64,000 nucleotides of DNA, from NCBI RefSeq assembly GCF_943373825.1, contig NZ_CALSBP010000002.1, forward strand, positions 1,415,501 through 1,479,500, written 5' to 3'. The notes under the pieces are model-generated. The model was not told where the DNA came from and did no database searches. It saw only the letters and a list, made by a program, of their open reading frames with translations. This DNA comes from Aquimarina spinulae (GTDB lineage Bacteria > Bacteroidota > Bacteroidia > Flavobacteriales > Flavobacteriaceae). Shown one piece after another: positions 56,402-64,000 of this stretch. Positions within the stretch are counted from its first letter, which is position 1. The number at the start of each line of letters is the position of its first letter. Position numbers and translations under genes: made by a program.

Positions 56402-57011
56402 AATTGTTTATTTAATACTATTTATAGCTACTACTCTATCTGCTCAAACTAAAATGAGCACTATAGAAGCCGATGCCTTAAAAACAAAAGTAAAAGCTCT
56501 TGCCACCACAACAAAAACTATTTCGAGTGATTTTACACAATACAAACACTTGGATTTTTTATCGAATGATATTATCACAACAGGAAAACTTGCTTTTAAA
56601 ACACCAGATGTTGTAAAATGGGAATATATAGAACCTTTTAAATATTCTGTGTTATTTAAAAACAAGACACTATATATTAATGATGAAGGCAATAAAAGTA
56701 ACATTGATATTGGGTCTAGTGAGCAGTTTAAGCAATTGAACAAACTTATTATTAATAGCGTAAAAGGAGATATGTTTAATGATGAGGAGTTTGATATCAG
56801 TTATTATAAAAACCAGGAAAATAGCGAGGTGCATTTTAGTCCAAAGGACAAAAAATTCAAAAAGTTTATTAAAGCATTTCATATAACATTTAACTCCAAA
56901 GGCGATGTTATTGAAGTAAAAATGATAGAGCCTTCAAATGATTACACCAGAATAGTATTTAGCAATAGAGTTTTAAACACACCTTTGGCAGATGAGATAT
57001 TTGCTCATTAG
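56394..57011 (+). CDS. LolA-like outer-membrane carrier protein
   Basis: A 205-residue periplasmic protein (signal peptide ending TLSAQ) with the LolA pattern: TTKTISSDFTQYKHLDFLSN, TGKLAFKTPDVVKWEYIEPF and LYINDEGNKSNIDIGSS. LolA-like genes occur in aryl polyene clusters and are thought to ferry the lipid or a lipoprotein to the outer membrane. It overlaps the next gene, a lipoprotein, by 20 bp. Confidence 0.87.
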   Translation: MPKIVYLILFIATTLSAQTKMSTIEADALKTKVKALATTTKTISSDFTQYKHLDFLSNDIITTGKLAFKTPDVVKWEYIEPFKYSVLFKNKTLYINDEGNKSNIDIGSSEQFKQLNKLIINSVKGDMFNDEEFDISYYKNQENSEVHFSPKDKKFKKFIKAFHITFNSKGDVIEVKMIEPSNDYTRIVFSNRVLNTPLADEIFAH

Positions 57012-57603
57012 TTTTTGTTTTATATGTATAGGATGTGCTTCCTATCCTAAGAAAAATAATTTCATTAAAAGAGAAGCATCTGATATAGAAGTAAGAAATT
57101 TCTATTTTTCAGATAAGACGCAAGATTATGTGTATAAAGCAAACATTGATGTTTACAAAAAACATTTTGGCGGGATTTTTATTGTAAAAAAGATTGAAGA
57201 TAATAATCATCGTATTGTCTTTACTACAGAAATGGGAAATAAAATTTTTGACTTTTCATTTATTAACGAAAGCTTTACCGTAAATTACATCTTAGAAGAC
57301 TTCAATAAAAAGATTTTAATAAACATTTTAAAAAAAGATTTTAAAGCATTGATTGAAGAAACTCCTATCCTTTTAAATACATTTTCACATCAAAACGATG
57401 TTGTTTTTGAAACTGAAATTAATAACAATAAACACTATTATTACAATACAAATAACGCAATTCATAAAATTGTTAGAACTGGGAATAGAAAAGAAAAAGT
57501 AGTTTTTACATTTTCAGAAATTAGTGATACTATTGCAAATCTAATTACGATTGAGCATAAGAATTTAAAGCTTAAAATTAATTTAAAATCGATTCAAAAA
57601 TGA
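56992..57603 (+). CDS. Small lipoprotein of the pigment locus
   Basis: A 203-residue protein with a lipoprotein signal peptide (FCFICIGCASYPK, Cys15). The mature part is beta-rich and very Lys/Asn-rich, with no domain I can name. Its position beside LolA recalls the DUF3261-type lipoprotein of aryl polyene clusters, so it may be the outer-membrane receptor. This parallel is by position only. Confidence 0.75.
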   Translation: MRYLLISFCFICIGCASYPKKNNFIKREASDIEVRNFYFSDKTQDYVYKANIDVYKKHFGGIFIVKKIEDNNHRIVFTTEMGNKIFDFSFINESFTVNYILEDFNKKILINILKKDFKALIEETPILLNTFSHQNDVVFETEINNNKHYYYNTNNAIHKIVRTGNRKEKVVFTFSEISDTIANLITIEHKNLKLKINLKSIQK

Positions 57604-58196
57604 GAAATCTTTTATTGGTCATAACCTTTCTTGGTGTTTTTGGAGCTATCTCTGCACAAAACAAGACATCTTTTGGATTAAGAGGTGGGGTTAATATTTC
57701 GGATCTTTCTAATGCTAATTTAGAATCTAAAGCGGGGATTTATATAGGAGCTTTTTTACATTTCAGATTCTCAGAACTATATGCTCTTCAACCCGAAGTG
57801 GGATATTCTAACCAAGGGGGTAACAACAAATTTTCAAATGGAGATGATCTCGAAATCCATTACGTTTCAATATCTGCTACTAACAAATTTTTTGTTAGAA
57901 ATACAGGATTACATTTGATCATTGCACCAAGCCTTGATTTTGATTTTGACGACACCCCCGTAAGTCTTGTAAACAGAGAAGAAGGTAATGACATTACCTT
58001 TGTAGACCTTTCTATTGCAGCAGGTCTTGGTTACGAATTTAAAAACGGAATTGCTATAGAAGCTAGATATAAGCATGGTACATTAGATGTTTTTTCTGGT
58101 GATTTTCATGATTTTTCAACACAATCTATATACGAAGAAAAGAATCAATTTAATCGCGTTTTTCAAATTGGCCTATCGTATAGATTTAATTTCTAA
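57600..58196 (+). CDS. Outer-membrane beta-barrel protein (PorT-like)
   Basis: A 198-residue protein with a signal peptide ending AISAQ. KTSFGLRGGVNISDL and alternating strands through ALQPEVGYSNQGG to the aromatic ending VFQIGLSYRFNF are typical of eight-stranded barrels of the PorT/OMP_b-brl family. It overlaps the preceding lipoprotein gene by 4 bp. Probably an outer-membrane anchoring point or channel for the pigment. Confidence 0.82.
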   Translation: MRNLLLVITFLGVFGAISAQNKTSFGLRGGVNISDLSNANLESKAGIYIGAFLHFRFSELYALQPEVGYSNQGGNNKFSNGDDLEIHYVSISATNKFFVRNTGLHLIIAPSLDFDFDDTPVSLVNREEGNDITFVDLSIAAGLGYEFKNGIAIEARYKHGTLDVFSGDFHDFSTQSIYEEKNQFNRVFQIGLSYRFNF

Positions 58197-58202
58197 TTAC
58201 AT

Positions 58203-58568
58203 ATGTTACTAAAAGATTTTTACACCGCAAATACATTAGAGACTGTTGAAAATATGTCGACAGCAACTATTACCATCAACAAAAACCATGAGATTTTCAA
58301 AGGGCATTTTCCAGGAAATCCTGTAACACCAGGTGTTTGCATGATGCAAATCATAAAAGAATTAACAGAAGGTATTGTAGATAAAAAACTATTTATGCAA
58401 TCCTCTAGTAATATTAAATTTATGGCTATTATAAATCCGGAAAAAAATCCAGATTTAGTTTTAACTTTAGATATTACCCAAACAGATGATACCTATAAAG
58501 TAAAAAATGTAACTACATTTGAAGATACAGTTGCTTTAAAATTAACAGCTAATTTTAAAACACAATAA
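58203..58568 (+). CDS. FabZ-like hotdog protein, His kept but catalytic Glu replaced
   Basis: A 121-residue hotdog protein. It has the FabZ His motif FKGHFPGNPVTPG with His35. Fourteen residues later, where FabZ has its Glu, is Gln49 (VCMMQIIKEL). It is thus the mirror image of the proteins at 45439 and 45874, which keep Glu and lack His. It may form the catalytic half of a heterodimeric dehydratase. Confidence 0.85.
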   Translation: MLLKDFYTANTLETVENMSTATITINKNHEIFKGHFPGNPVTPGVCMMQIIKELTEGIVDKKLFMQSSSNIKFMAIINPEKNPDLVLTLDITQTDDTYKVKNVTTFEDTVALKLTANFKTQ

Positions 58569-58686
58569 ATCTAAACATAAAACGAACATTAAAATATTTA
58601 AATTTTTTAATGATAGAATGTAGCGCCTAATACGTTCTTAATTTTATAATTAATATATTATCAAATAATTACCAAAACCTAAACGA

Positions 58687-59184
58687 GTGAAATTTTTGAT
58701 TGCATTCATATCATTATTATCTTTTACTATGCTATCGATAGATTTGGATACCATAAGAATTGCATATAAAGAAGCTGCTCATGACAAAACAAAAGTAGCT
58801 GCACTTAATGAGCAACTTGCACCTGTAAATAAAGAAGATGATATTGTTTTGGTGGCTTACAAAGGAGCCGCTATTACATTGCAGGCGAAATATGAAAAAA
58901 GTATAAAAGAAAAAAAACGACTGTTTATAGAAGGAGTTTCATATATCGAATTTGCTATAGAGAAGTCACCAAATGCTGTCGAACCTCGTTTTATACGTAT
59001 AGGAATCCAGGAAAACACTCCTAGATTGCTAAAATATAAATCCAATATAAAAGAAGATAAATTATTTCTGCTTAAACAATACAAGACGATAAAACCTAAA
59101 ATTTTAAAAAAGCATATCGGTGAGTATATTTTGCAATCGAAAGCTTTTAGTGATGAAGAAAAAGCAGTAATTTTAGTTCCTTAA
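58687..59184 (+). CDS. Small exported protein of unknown function
   Basis: 165 residues from a GTG start (MKFLIAFISLLSFTMLSIDL), with a signal-like N-terminus and a Lys/Glu-rich helical remainder. I recognise no domain. It lies 118 bp after the preceding gene and 21 bp before the glycosyltransferase, and may open a sub-operon, though I find no -7 consensus in the gap. Confidence 0.65.
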   Translation: MKFLIAFISLLSFTMLSIDLDTIRIAYKEAAHDKTKVAALNEQLAPVNKEDDIVLVAYKGAAITLQAKYEKSIKEKKRLFIEGVSYIEFAIEKSPNAVEPRFIRIGIQENTPRLLKYKSNIKEDKLFLLKQYKTIKPKILKKHIGEYILQSKAFSDEEKAVILVP

Positions 59185-59205
59185 AAATTGAAACACTTCA
59201 ATTGA

Positions 59206-60390
59206 GTGATAAAAGAGTTTACAAAACAAAAAATCGACCTATTCAACGTATGTGTAATAATTCCTACCTACAATAATTGTAAAACATTACGACGGGTTAT
59301 AGATGGTGTATTATTTTACACTAAAAATATTATTGTTGTAAACGATGGGGCTACAGATACTACTCGGGAGATATTAAAAGAATATCCTCAAATTCAACAA
59401 ATCCATCTACCAAAAAACAAAGGGAAAGGCAATGCTTTGCGCGTTGGGTTTGCAGCTGCACAAAAACAAGGTTTTAAGTATGCAATTACGATAGATTCTG
59501 ATGGCCAGCATTTTCCCGAAGATATTCCTGCTTTTATTACAGCTTTAGAAAAATCAGAAAACAAAAACATCTTGCTCATTGGTGCAAGAAATATGAATCA
59601 GGAAAGTGTTCCTAAAAAAAGTAGCTTCGGAAATAAGTTTTCTAATTTCTGGTTTTGGGTAGAAACGGGTACAAAACTTCAGGATACTCAATCTGGATAT
59701 AGACTATATCCACTAGAAGAATTAGCAAAATTGAATTTTTATACCTCAAAATTTGAATTTGAAATAGAAGTTATTGTAAAAGCAGCATGGAGAGATGTAA
59801 TTGTAAAAAATATTCCGATACAAGTATTATATGATGAAACCGAAAGGGTATCACATTTTAGGCCTTTTAAAGATTTTACCCGAATAAGTATTCTTAATAC
59901 TTGGTTGGTTACGGTAGCTTTTTTATATATAAAGCCAAGAAATTTATTCCGGAAAGTTAAAAAAAAAGGAATAAAACGTTTCTTTTTTGAAGATTTCTTA
60001 GAAAGTCAGGATTCCCCACAAAAAAAAGCATTATCGGTAGCTCTGGGAGTTTTTATAGGGGTGTCACCTCTATGGGGATTTCACACCGTACTTGTACTCT
60101 TTTTAGCTGTCGTTTTAAAACTAAATAAGGTAATTGCTTTTGCTTTTTCTAATGTAAGTTTACCCCCTTTCATTCCTTTTATCGTTTTTATGAGTTTAAA
60201 AGTCGGTAGTTTTGTTTTAGGAGAACCTCAGCCATCATTCACCAATATTGGTGAAAATTTTGAAATGATAAAAAGCCTAAAAACCTATATTGTAGGTAGT
60301 TTTACCTTAGCCATAATTTCTGCTATTACTATAGGAATTTTAGGATATGTATTTCTTATCATTTTTTATAAAAAAAATAATGCATCATAA
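59206..60390 (+). CDS. Glycosyltransferase family 2 - DUF2062 fusion
   Basis: 394 residues from a GTG start. The N-terminal GT2 domain (about 12-235) has VIIPTYNNCKTLRRVIDGVL, IVVNDGATDTTREIL, ITIDSDGQHFPEDI (DxD) and SKFEFEIEVIVKAAWR. The C-terminal DUF2062 domain (about 255-392) is a multi-segment membrane domain (ALSVALGVFIGVSPLWGFHT). This pairing recurs in Bacteroidota pigment loci. It could glycosylate a lipid acceptor at the inner membrane. The next gene starts within its stop codon. Confidence 0.87.
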   Translation: MIKEFTKQKIDLFNVCVIIPTYNNCKTLRRVIDGVLFYTKNIIVVNDGATDTTREILKEYPQIQQIHLPKNKGKGNALRVGFAAAQKQGFKYAITIDSDGQHFPEDIPAFITALEKSENKNILLIGARNMNQESVPKKSSFGNKFSNFWFWVETGTKLQDTQSGYRLYPLEELAKLNFYTSKFEFEIEVIVKAAWRDVIVKNIPIQVLYDETERVSHFRPFKDFTRISILNTWLVTVAFLYIKPRNLFRKVKKKGIKRFFFEDFLESQDSPQKKALSVALGVFIGVSPLWGFHTVLVLFLAVVLKLNKVIAFAFSNVSLPPFIPFIVFMSLKVGSFVLGEPQPSFTNIGENFEMIKSLKTYIVGSFTLAIISAITIGILGYVFLIIFYKKNNAS

Positions 60391-63300
60391 TGGATAGCTT
60401 TTTTTATAGTTTATACACCTCTATTGTTTCCAAAAAAGTTGTAAGTTTTGGAATATTTATACTCATTATTTCGGGTTTATTATTTATAGCTTCAAAAATT
60501 CAATTTGAAGAAGATATCACCAAATTGATTCCTACAAATGATAAGACTTCTGAGATTCAAAAAGTACTAAAATCCGTAAATTTTGCTGATAAAATTATAG
60601 TAAATATCACACGCCAACCAGAAGGATCGGTCGATGATCTCACTCAATATGCAGCACAATTTATTGATAGCGTTACTCTAAGATCTGGTAAGCACATTAC
60701 CCAAATCCAAGGTAAGGTCGAAGAAGAAGATATTTTTAATACTTTGGATTTTGTGTACAAAAATCTCCCTCTTTTTTTACAAGAAAATGATTATGAAGAC
60801 ATTAAAAATAAAATTCAAAAAGATAGCATCGAAGCTATCACAAATAGTAATTATAAAACTTTAATTTCTCCTACGGGAATTATTGCAAGAGATAATATTT
60901 TAAAGGACCCTTTGGGATTATCATTTATTGCCTTAAAAAAATTACAGCAACTTAGTTTTGGTGATGATTTCACATTACACAATGGTTTTTTACTTAGTAA
61001 AGATCAAAATCATGTTTTATTATTTATTACTCCTAAGTTAAAATCTAGCGAAACAGACAAGAATGCCAAATTTGTAGAGGATCTTTATCAAATAAACAAT
61101 CAACTTAATGATCATTTTAAAGGTAAAGTACAAAGTGAAAATTTTGGAGGTGCTTTAATCGCTGTAGCAAATGCTAAACAAATAAAACGCGATATCCAAC
61201 TAACCATTAGTATCGCTATTACGATTTTATTAATCATACTTATCTTCTTTTATAGAAAAATTACTATTCCGATTATTTTATTTGTTCCAACAATTTTTGG
61301 AGGGCTATTAGCAATTGCTTTATTGTTCTTAATTCGTGCAAAAATTTCTGCAATATCACTGGGTATCGGTTCTGTACTATTAGGGGTTACTTTGGATTAC
61401 TCACTTCATATCCTAACACACATAAGAAGTAACACTAATATAAAAGCAGTTTATAAAGAAATTACTACTCCGGTTTTAATGAGTAGTTTAACCACCGCTT
61501 TAGCATTTTTATGTTTATTATTTTTAGAATCACAAGCACTTCAGGATTTAGGTATTTTTGCAGCAATTAGTGTTGTAGGATCTTCTTTTTTTGCATTAAT
61601 TTTTATCCCTCAGGTATATAAAAGCACTTCTCAAAAAAGGCCAAAAACAACACTCATAGATAATGCCGCTCAATATCCTTTACACAAAAACAAATGGGTA
61701 ATTATAACATTAACATTATTACTAATAGTAAGTCTGTTTACTTATAATAAAGTACAATTTAACAATGATATTTCTAAGCTAAACTTTGAGCCGCAAGAGT
61801 TAAAAGAGGCACAATTAAGATTAGATGCTTTAACTAATATTGCCTCAAAATCAATTTATCTGGCGGCCTATGAAAATTCGGAGCAAGGTACTTTACAGGT
61901 AAATGATAAGATTTTTGAAAAGCTACAACTACTAAAAGATGAAGGAAAAGTAATCGATTTCAGCTCTATCGGATCTTTAATTTATTCAGAAAAAACTCAA
62001 AAAGAAAGAATCTCGAAATGGAATTCTTTTTGGAACGCAAACACAATAGCTAGCACAAAAACTAATCTTATTGAAAGCGGAAATAAATTAGGTTTTAAAC
62101 CTACTAGTTTTAATGCATTTTATACGCTCCTGGAATCGAATTTTGAGCCTTTAAAAATCAAAGACTACAATGCCTTAAAAACGATTTCTATAGCAGATTA
62201 TATAACAACAAAAGAGGATTTTGTCACAGCAACAACGCTCGTTAAAGTAAAAGATGAAAATGCACAGCATGTAGTTGACCTTTTTAAAGATCAACCTCAG
62301 ACCATAGTTATCGACAGGAAACATATGAATGAAACCTTTTTAGGGAATCTAAAAAATGACTTTAACAAACTAGTTGGTTACTCATTAATTGTTGTATTAC
62401 TTATCCTTTTATTCTTTTACAGAAGCTTATCTCTCACCTTGGTAACAAGTATTCCTATAGCGATCACTTGGTTGCTAACCATTGGTATAATGGGATTATT
62501 CTCATTAGAGTTTAACATCTTTAATATTATAATTTCGACCTTTATTTTTGGTCTGGGGATTGACTATAGTATTTTTATGACTAATGGGTTACTACATGAG
62601 TATAGAACCGGAGAAAAAGCATTAGCAACTCATAAAACATCTATTATTTTATCTGTTATCACTACTATTTTAGGAGTAGGTGTTTTAATATTTGCTAAAC
62701 ATCCTGCTCTATATACGATATCATTACTTTCTATTATCGGAATATTATCTGCAATTGTTATTTCATTCACCATCCAACCTCAATTATTTAGGCTTTTTAT
62801 CGGTAGTAAGACAAAAAGACCGATAACACTCAGATTATTTATACATTCTGTTCTTTCTTTTTGTTATTATGGTATCGGAGGCTTACTGCTTTCACTATTT
62901 AGTGTATTTCTGATAAAAATTATCCCGTTACCTAAAAAAATAAAAATGAAATGGTTTCATAAAATAATGTCAAAATTTATGGGATCAGTACTATATACAA
63001 ATCCATTTGTACGTAAAACGATTATAAATCAAAGTAATGAAACCTTTGATAAACCAGGAGTTATTATTGCCAATCATACTTCTTTCTTAGATATTTTGGC
63101 GATAGGAATGTTATATCCAAAAATTATTTTTCTGGTAAACGATTGGGTATACAACTCTCCTGTTTTTGGAAAAGCAGTACAATTAGCTGGTTTTTATCCT
63201 GTATCTAGTGGTATAGAGAATGGATTAGAGCATTTAAAGAAGAAAGTGGATCAAGGTTACTCACTTATTGCCTTTCCTGAAGGAACAAGATCTAACACCA

Positions 63301-64000
63301 ATAAAATTAAACGATTTCACAAAGGAGCATTTTATCTGGCAGAGCAATTTGGATTAGACATCATTCCCATACTTATACATGGAAATTCTGAAGTACTCCC
63401 CAAAGGAAGTTTTATTATTAAAGATGGTAGCATAACCATCAAAATACTCGATAGGATAAAAGCAAACGATACTAGTTTTGGCGAAAACTATGCTAGAAAA
63501 ACAAAACAAATTGGGGCATATTTTAAAAGCGAATTCGGAAAACTTAGAAATGAGATAGAGCACGATGGATATTTCAACAAAATTATTCTCGAAGAATATC
63601 GATACAAAGGTGACCCTCTTTATAAAGAAGTACTAAAAGATTTAAAAGCGAATAAAGAGATTTACAAAATAATTATAGACACGGTCGAAAAAAAAGAAAC
63701 TATACTTCATATTTCAAAAGATTCGGGTCAATTAGATTTTCTGTTATCTTTAGATAGTCCAGACAGAAAGATTATTAACTATATAGAAAACAAAAACACT
63801 AGAGATATTGTTAAAAACAGCTATATTACTAATAATCATAGTAAAATTATTTGTGTCGATAATGTAGAAGAAACAATGACATATGATGCAAATGTTCTTA
63901 TTCTAAATTTAGCTACGATTACAGAGAATGAATTAGAAAAAATACTAAGCAGTAAAATTAATCTGTTAGTTTTACTAAACGAAAGTCAAAATATACATAC
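60390..64000 (+). CDS. MMPL transporter - lysophospholipid acyltransferase fusion, C-terminal domain beyond (partial)
   Basis: The frame starts at ATG 60390 (TAATG with the previous stop) and stays open to the window edge, 1203 codons so far. Residues 1-820 are an MMPL/RND-type permease with two six-segment blocks (GIGSVLLGVTLDYSLHILTH; FIFGLGIDYSIFMTNGLLHE). Residues about 840-1045 are a PlsC acyltransferase with His896/Asp901 in NHTSFLD and Glu964 in FPEGTRS. After that comes a segment (from about 1060) resembling a degenerate SAM-methyltransferase fold. Families of MMPL-acyltransferase-methyltransferase fusions are known in Flavobacteriia. It would move or acylate a lipid-linked pigment at the envelope. 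Confidence 0.88.
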   Translation, partial: MDSFFYSLYTSIVSKKVVSFGIFILIISGLLFIASKIQFEEDITKLIPTNDKTSEIQKVLKSVNFADKIIVNITRQPEGSVDDLTQYAAQFIDSVTLRSGKHITQIQGKVEEEDIFNTLDFVYKNLPLFLQENDYEDIKNKIQKDSIEAITNSNYKTLISPTGIIARDNILKDPLGLSFIALKKLQQLSFGDDFTLHNGFLLSKDQNHVLLFITPKLKSSETDKNAKFVEDLYQINNQLNDHFKGKVQSENFGGALIAVANAKQIKRDIQLTISIAITILLIILIFFYRKITIPIILFVPTIFGGLLAIALLFLIRAKISAISLGIGSVLLGVTLDYSLHILTHIRSNTNIKAVYKEITTPVLMSSLTTALAFLCLLFLESQALQDLGIFAAISVVGSSFFALIFIPQVYKSTSQKRPKTTLIDNAAQYPLHKNKWVIITLTLLLIVSLFTYNKVQFNNDISKLNFEPQELKEAQLRLDALTNIASKSIYLAAYENSEQGTLQVNDKIFEKLQLLKDEGKVIDFSSIGSLIYSEKTQKERISKWNSFWNANTIASTKTNLIESGNKLGFKPTSFNAFYTLLESNFEPLKIKDYNALKTISIADYITTKEDFVTATTLVKVKDENAQHVVDLFKDQPQTIVIDRKHMNETFLGNLKNDFNKLVGYSLIVVLLILLFFYRSLSLTLVTSIPIAITWLLTIGIMGLFSLEFNIFNIIISTFIFGLGIDYSIFMTNGLLHEYRTGEKALATHKTSIILSVITTILGVGVLIFAKHPALYTISLLSIIGILSAIVISFTIQPQLFRLFIGSKTKRPITLRLFIHSVLSFCYYGIGGLLLSLFSVFLIKIIPLPKKIKMKWFHKIMSKFMGSVLYTNPFVRKTIINQSNETFDKPGVIIANHTSFLDILAIGMLYPKIIFLVNDWVYNSPVFGKAVQLAGFYPVSSGIENGLEHLKKKVDQGYSLIAFPEGTRSNTNKIKRFHKGAFYLAEQFGLDIIPILIHGNSEVLPKGSFIIKDGSITIKILDRIKANDTSFGENYARKTKQIGAYFKSEFGKLRNEIEHDGYFNKIILEEYRYKGDPLYKEVLKDLKANKEIYKIIIDTVEKKETILHISKDSGQLDFLLSLDSPDRKIINYIENKNTRDIVKNSYITNNHSKIICVDNVEETMTYDANVLILNLATITENELEKILSSKINLLVLLNESQNIH

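Noticed and set aside
1..64000. tRNA, rRNA, riboswitch, insertion sequence or integrase
   Set aside because: Nothing with T-loop, ribosomal core, riboswitch consensus or transposase motifs was recognised by eye. A covariance-model scan would be decisive.

Overview
The window is a low-GC chromosomal segment from a member of the Bacteroidota, most likely a marine Flavobacteriaceae close to Aquimarina (genus is inference). The evidence is a secreted protease with a type IX secretion C-terminal domain, lipoproteins with acidic residues after the lipidated Cys, an OmpA/PD40 envelope protein, Bacteroidota-type promoters (-7 TAnnTTTG) and, above all, a large flexirubin-type aryl-polyene/dialkylresorcinol pigment locus. 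I see no transposases, prophage block, CRISPR array, rRNA or tRNA.

Layout. 1-3.6 kb: the reverse-strand phenylacetyl-CoA epoxidase operon (paaE-A-B-C, running off the left edge) behind a TetR/PaaR-type regulator, with a perfect 20-bp palindrome sitting on the operon promoter. 3.8-12.4 kb: a META-domain lipoprotein, a T9SS-sorted trypsin-fold protease, a long-form aromatic amino acid hydroxylase, a DUF3103-like lipoprotein, a cadherin/EF-hand/LRR lipoprotein, and a GSCFA gene with an eroded second copy of its 3' end nearby. 12.5-28.2 kb: mainly housekeeping genes: alaS divergent from M23 peptidase-CapA-MerR-LemA-TPM-TPM, then der, era, an OmpA/PD40 protein, an AGCS symporter and a TrmH-type RNA methylase. 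28.2-36 kb: an endolysin-like N-acetylmuramidase, small secreted proteins, a propeller-type LytS histidine kinase with its LytTR regulator, and a secreted protein of unknown function.

36.1 kb to the right edge is one specialised-metabolite locus. A tyrosine ammonia-lyase (strongly like the Flavobacterium johnsoniae enzyme) should make p-coumarate as starter. Two acyl carrier proteins, a ketoreductase, three full ketosynthases, a chain-length-factor-like partner, a truncated ketosynthase relative and three hotdog dehydratase-like proteins can build the aryl polyene. DarA and DarB make the dialkylresorcinol. A BtrH-like protein, an LpxL-like acyltransferase and an MMPL-PlsC fusion are candidates for joining or placing the product. 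A flavin-dependent halogenase-like enzyme and a methyltransferase can tailor it. An ABC exporter, LolA, a lipoprotein, a beta-barrel protein and a GT2-DUF2062 protein point to delivery to the outer membrane. The genes from 37.5 kb onward are all on the + strand and tightly packed, often overlapping.

The best leads are the split dehydratase active site (two hotdog proteins keep the catalytic Glu and lack the His, a third keeps the His and lacks the Glu), the halogenase-like flavoprotein with both signature elements, the BtrH-like acyltransferase candidate, the operator-on-promoter arrangement of the paa operon, and the decayed GSCFA duplicate.
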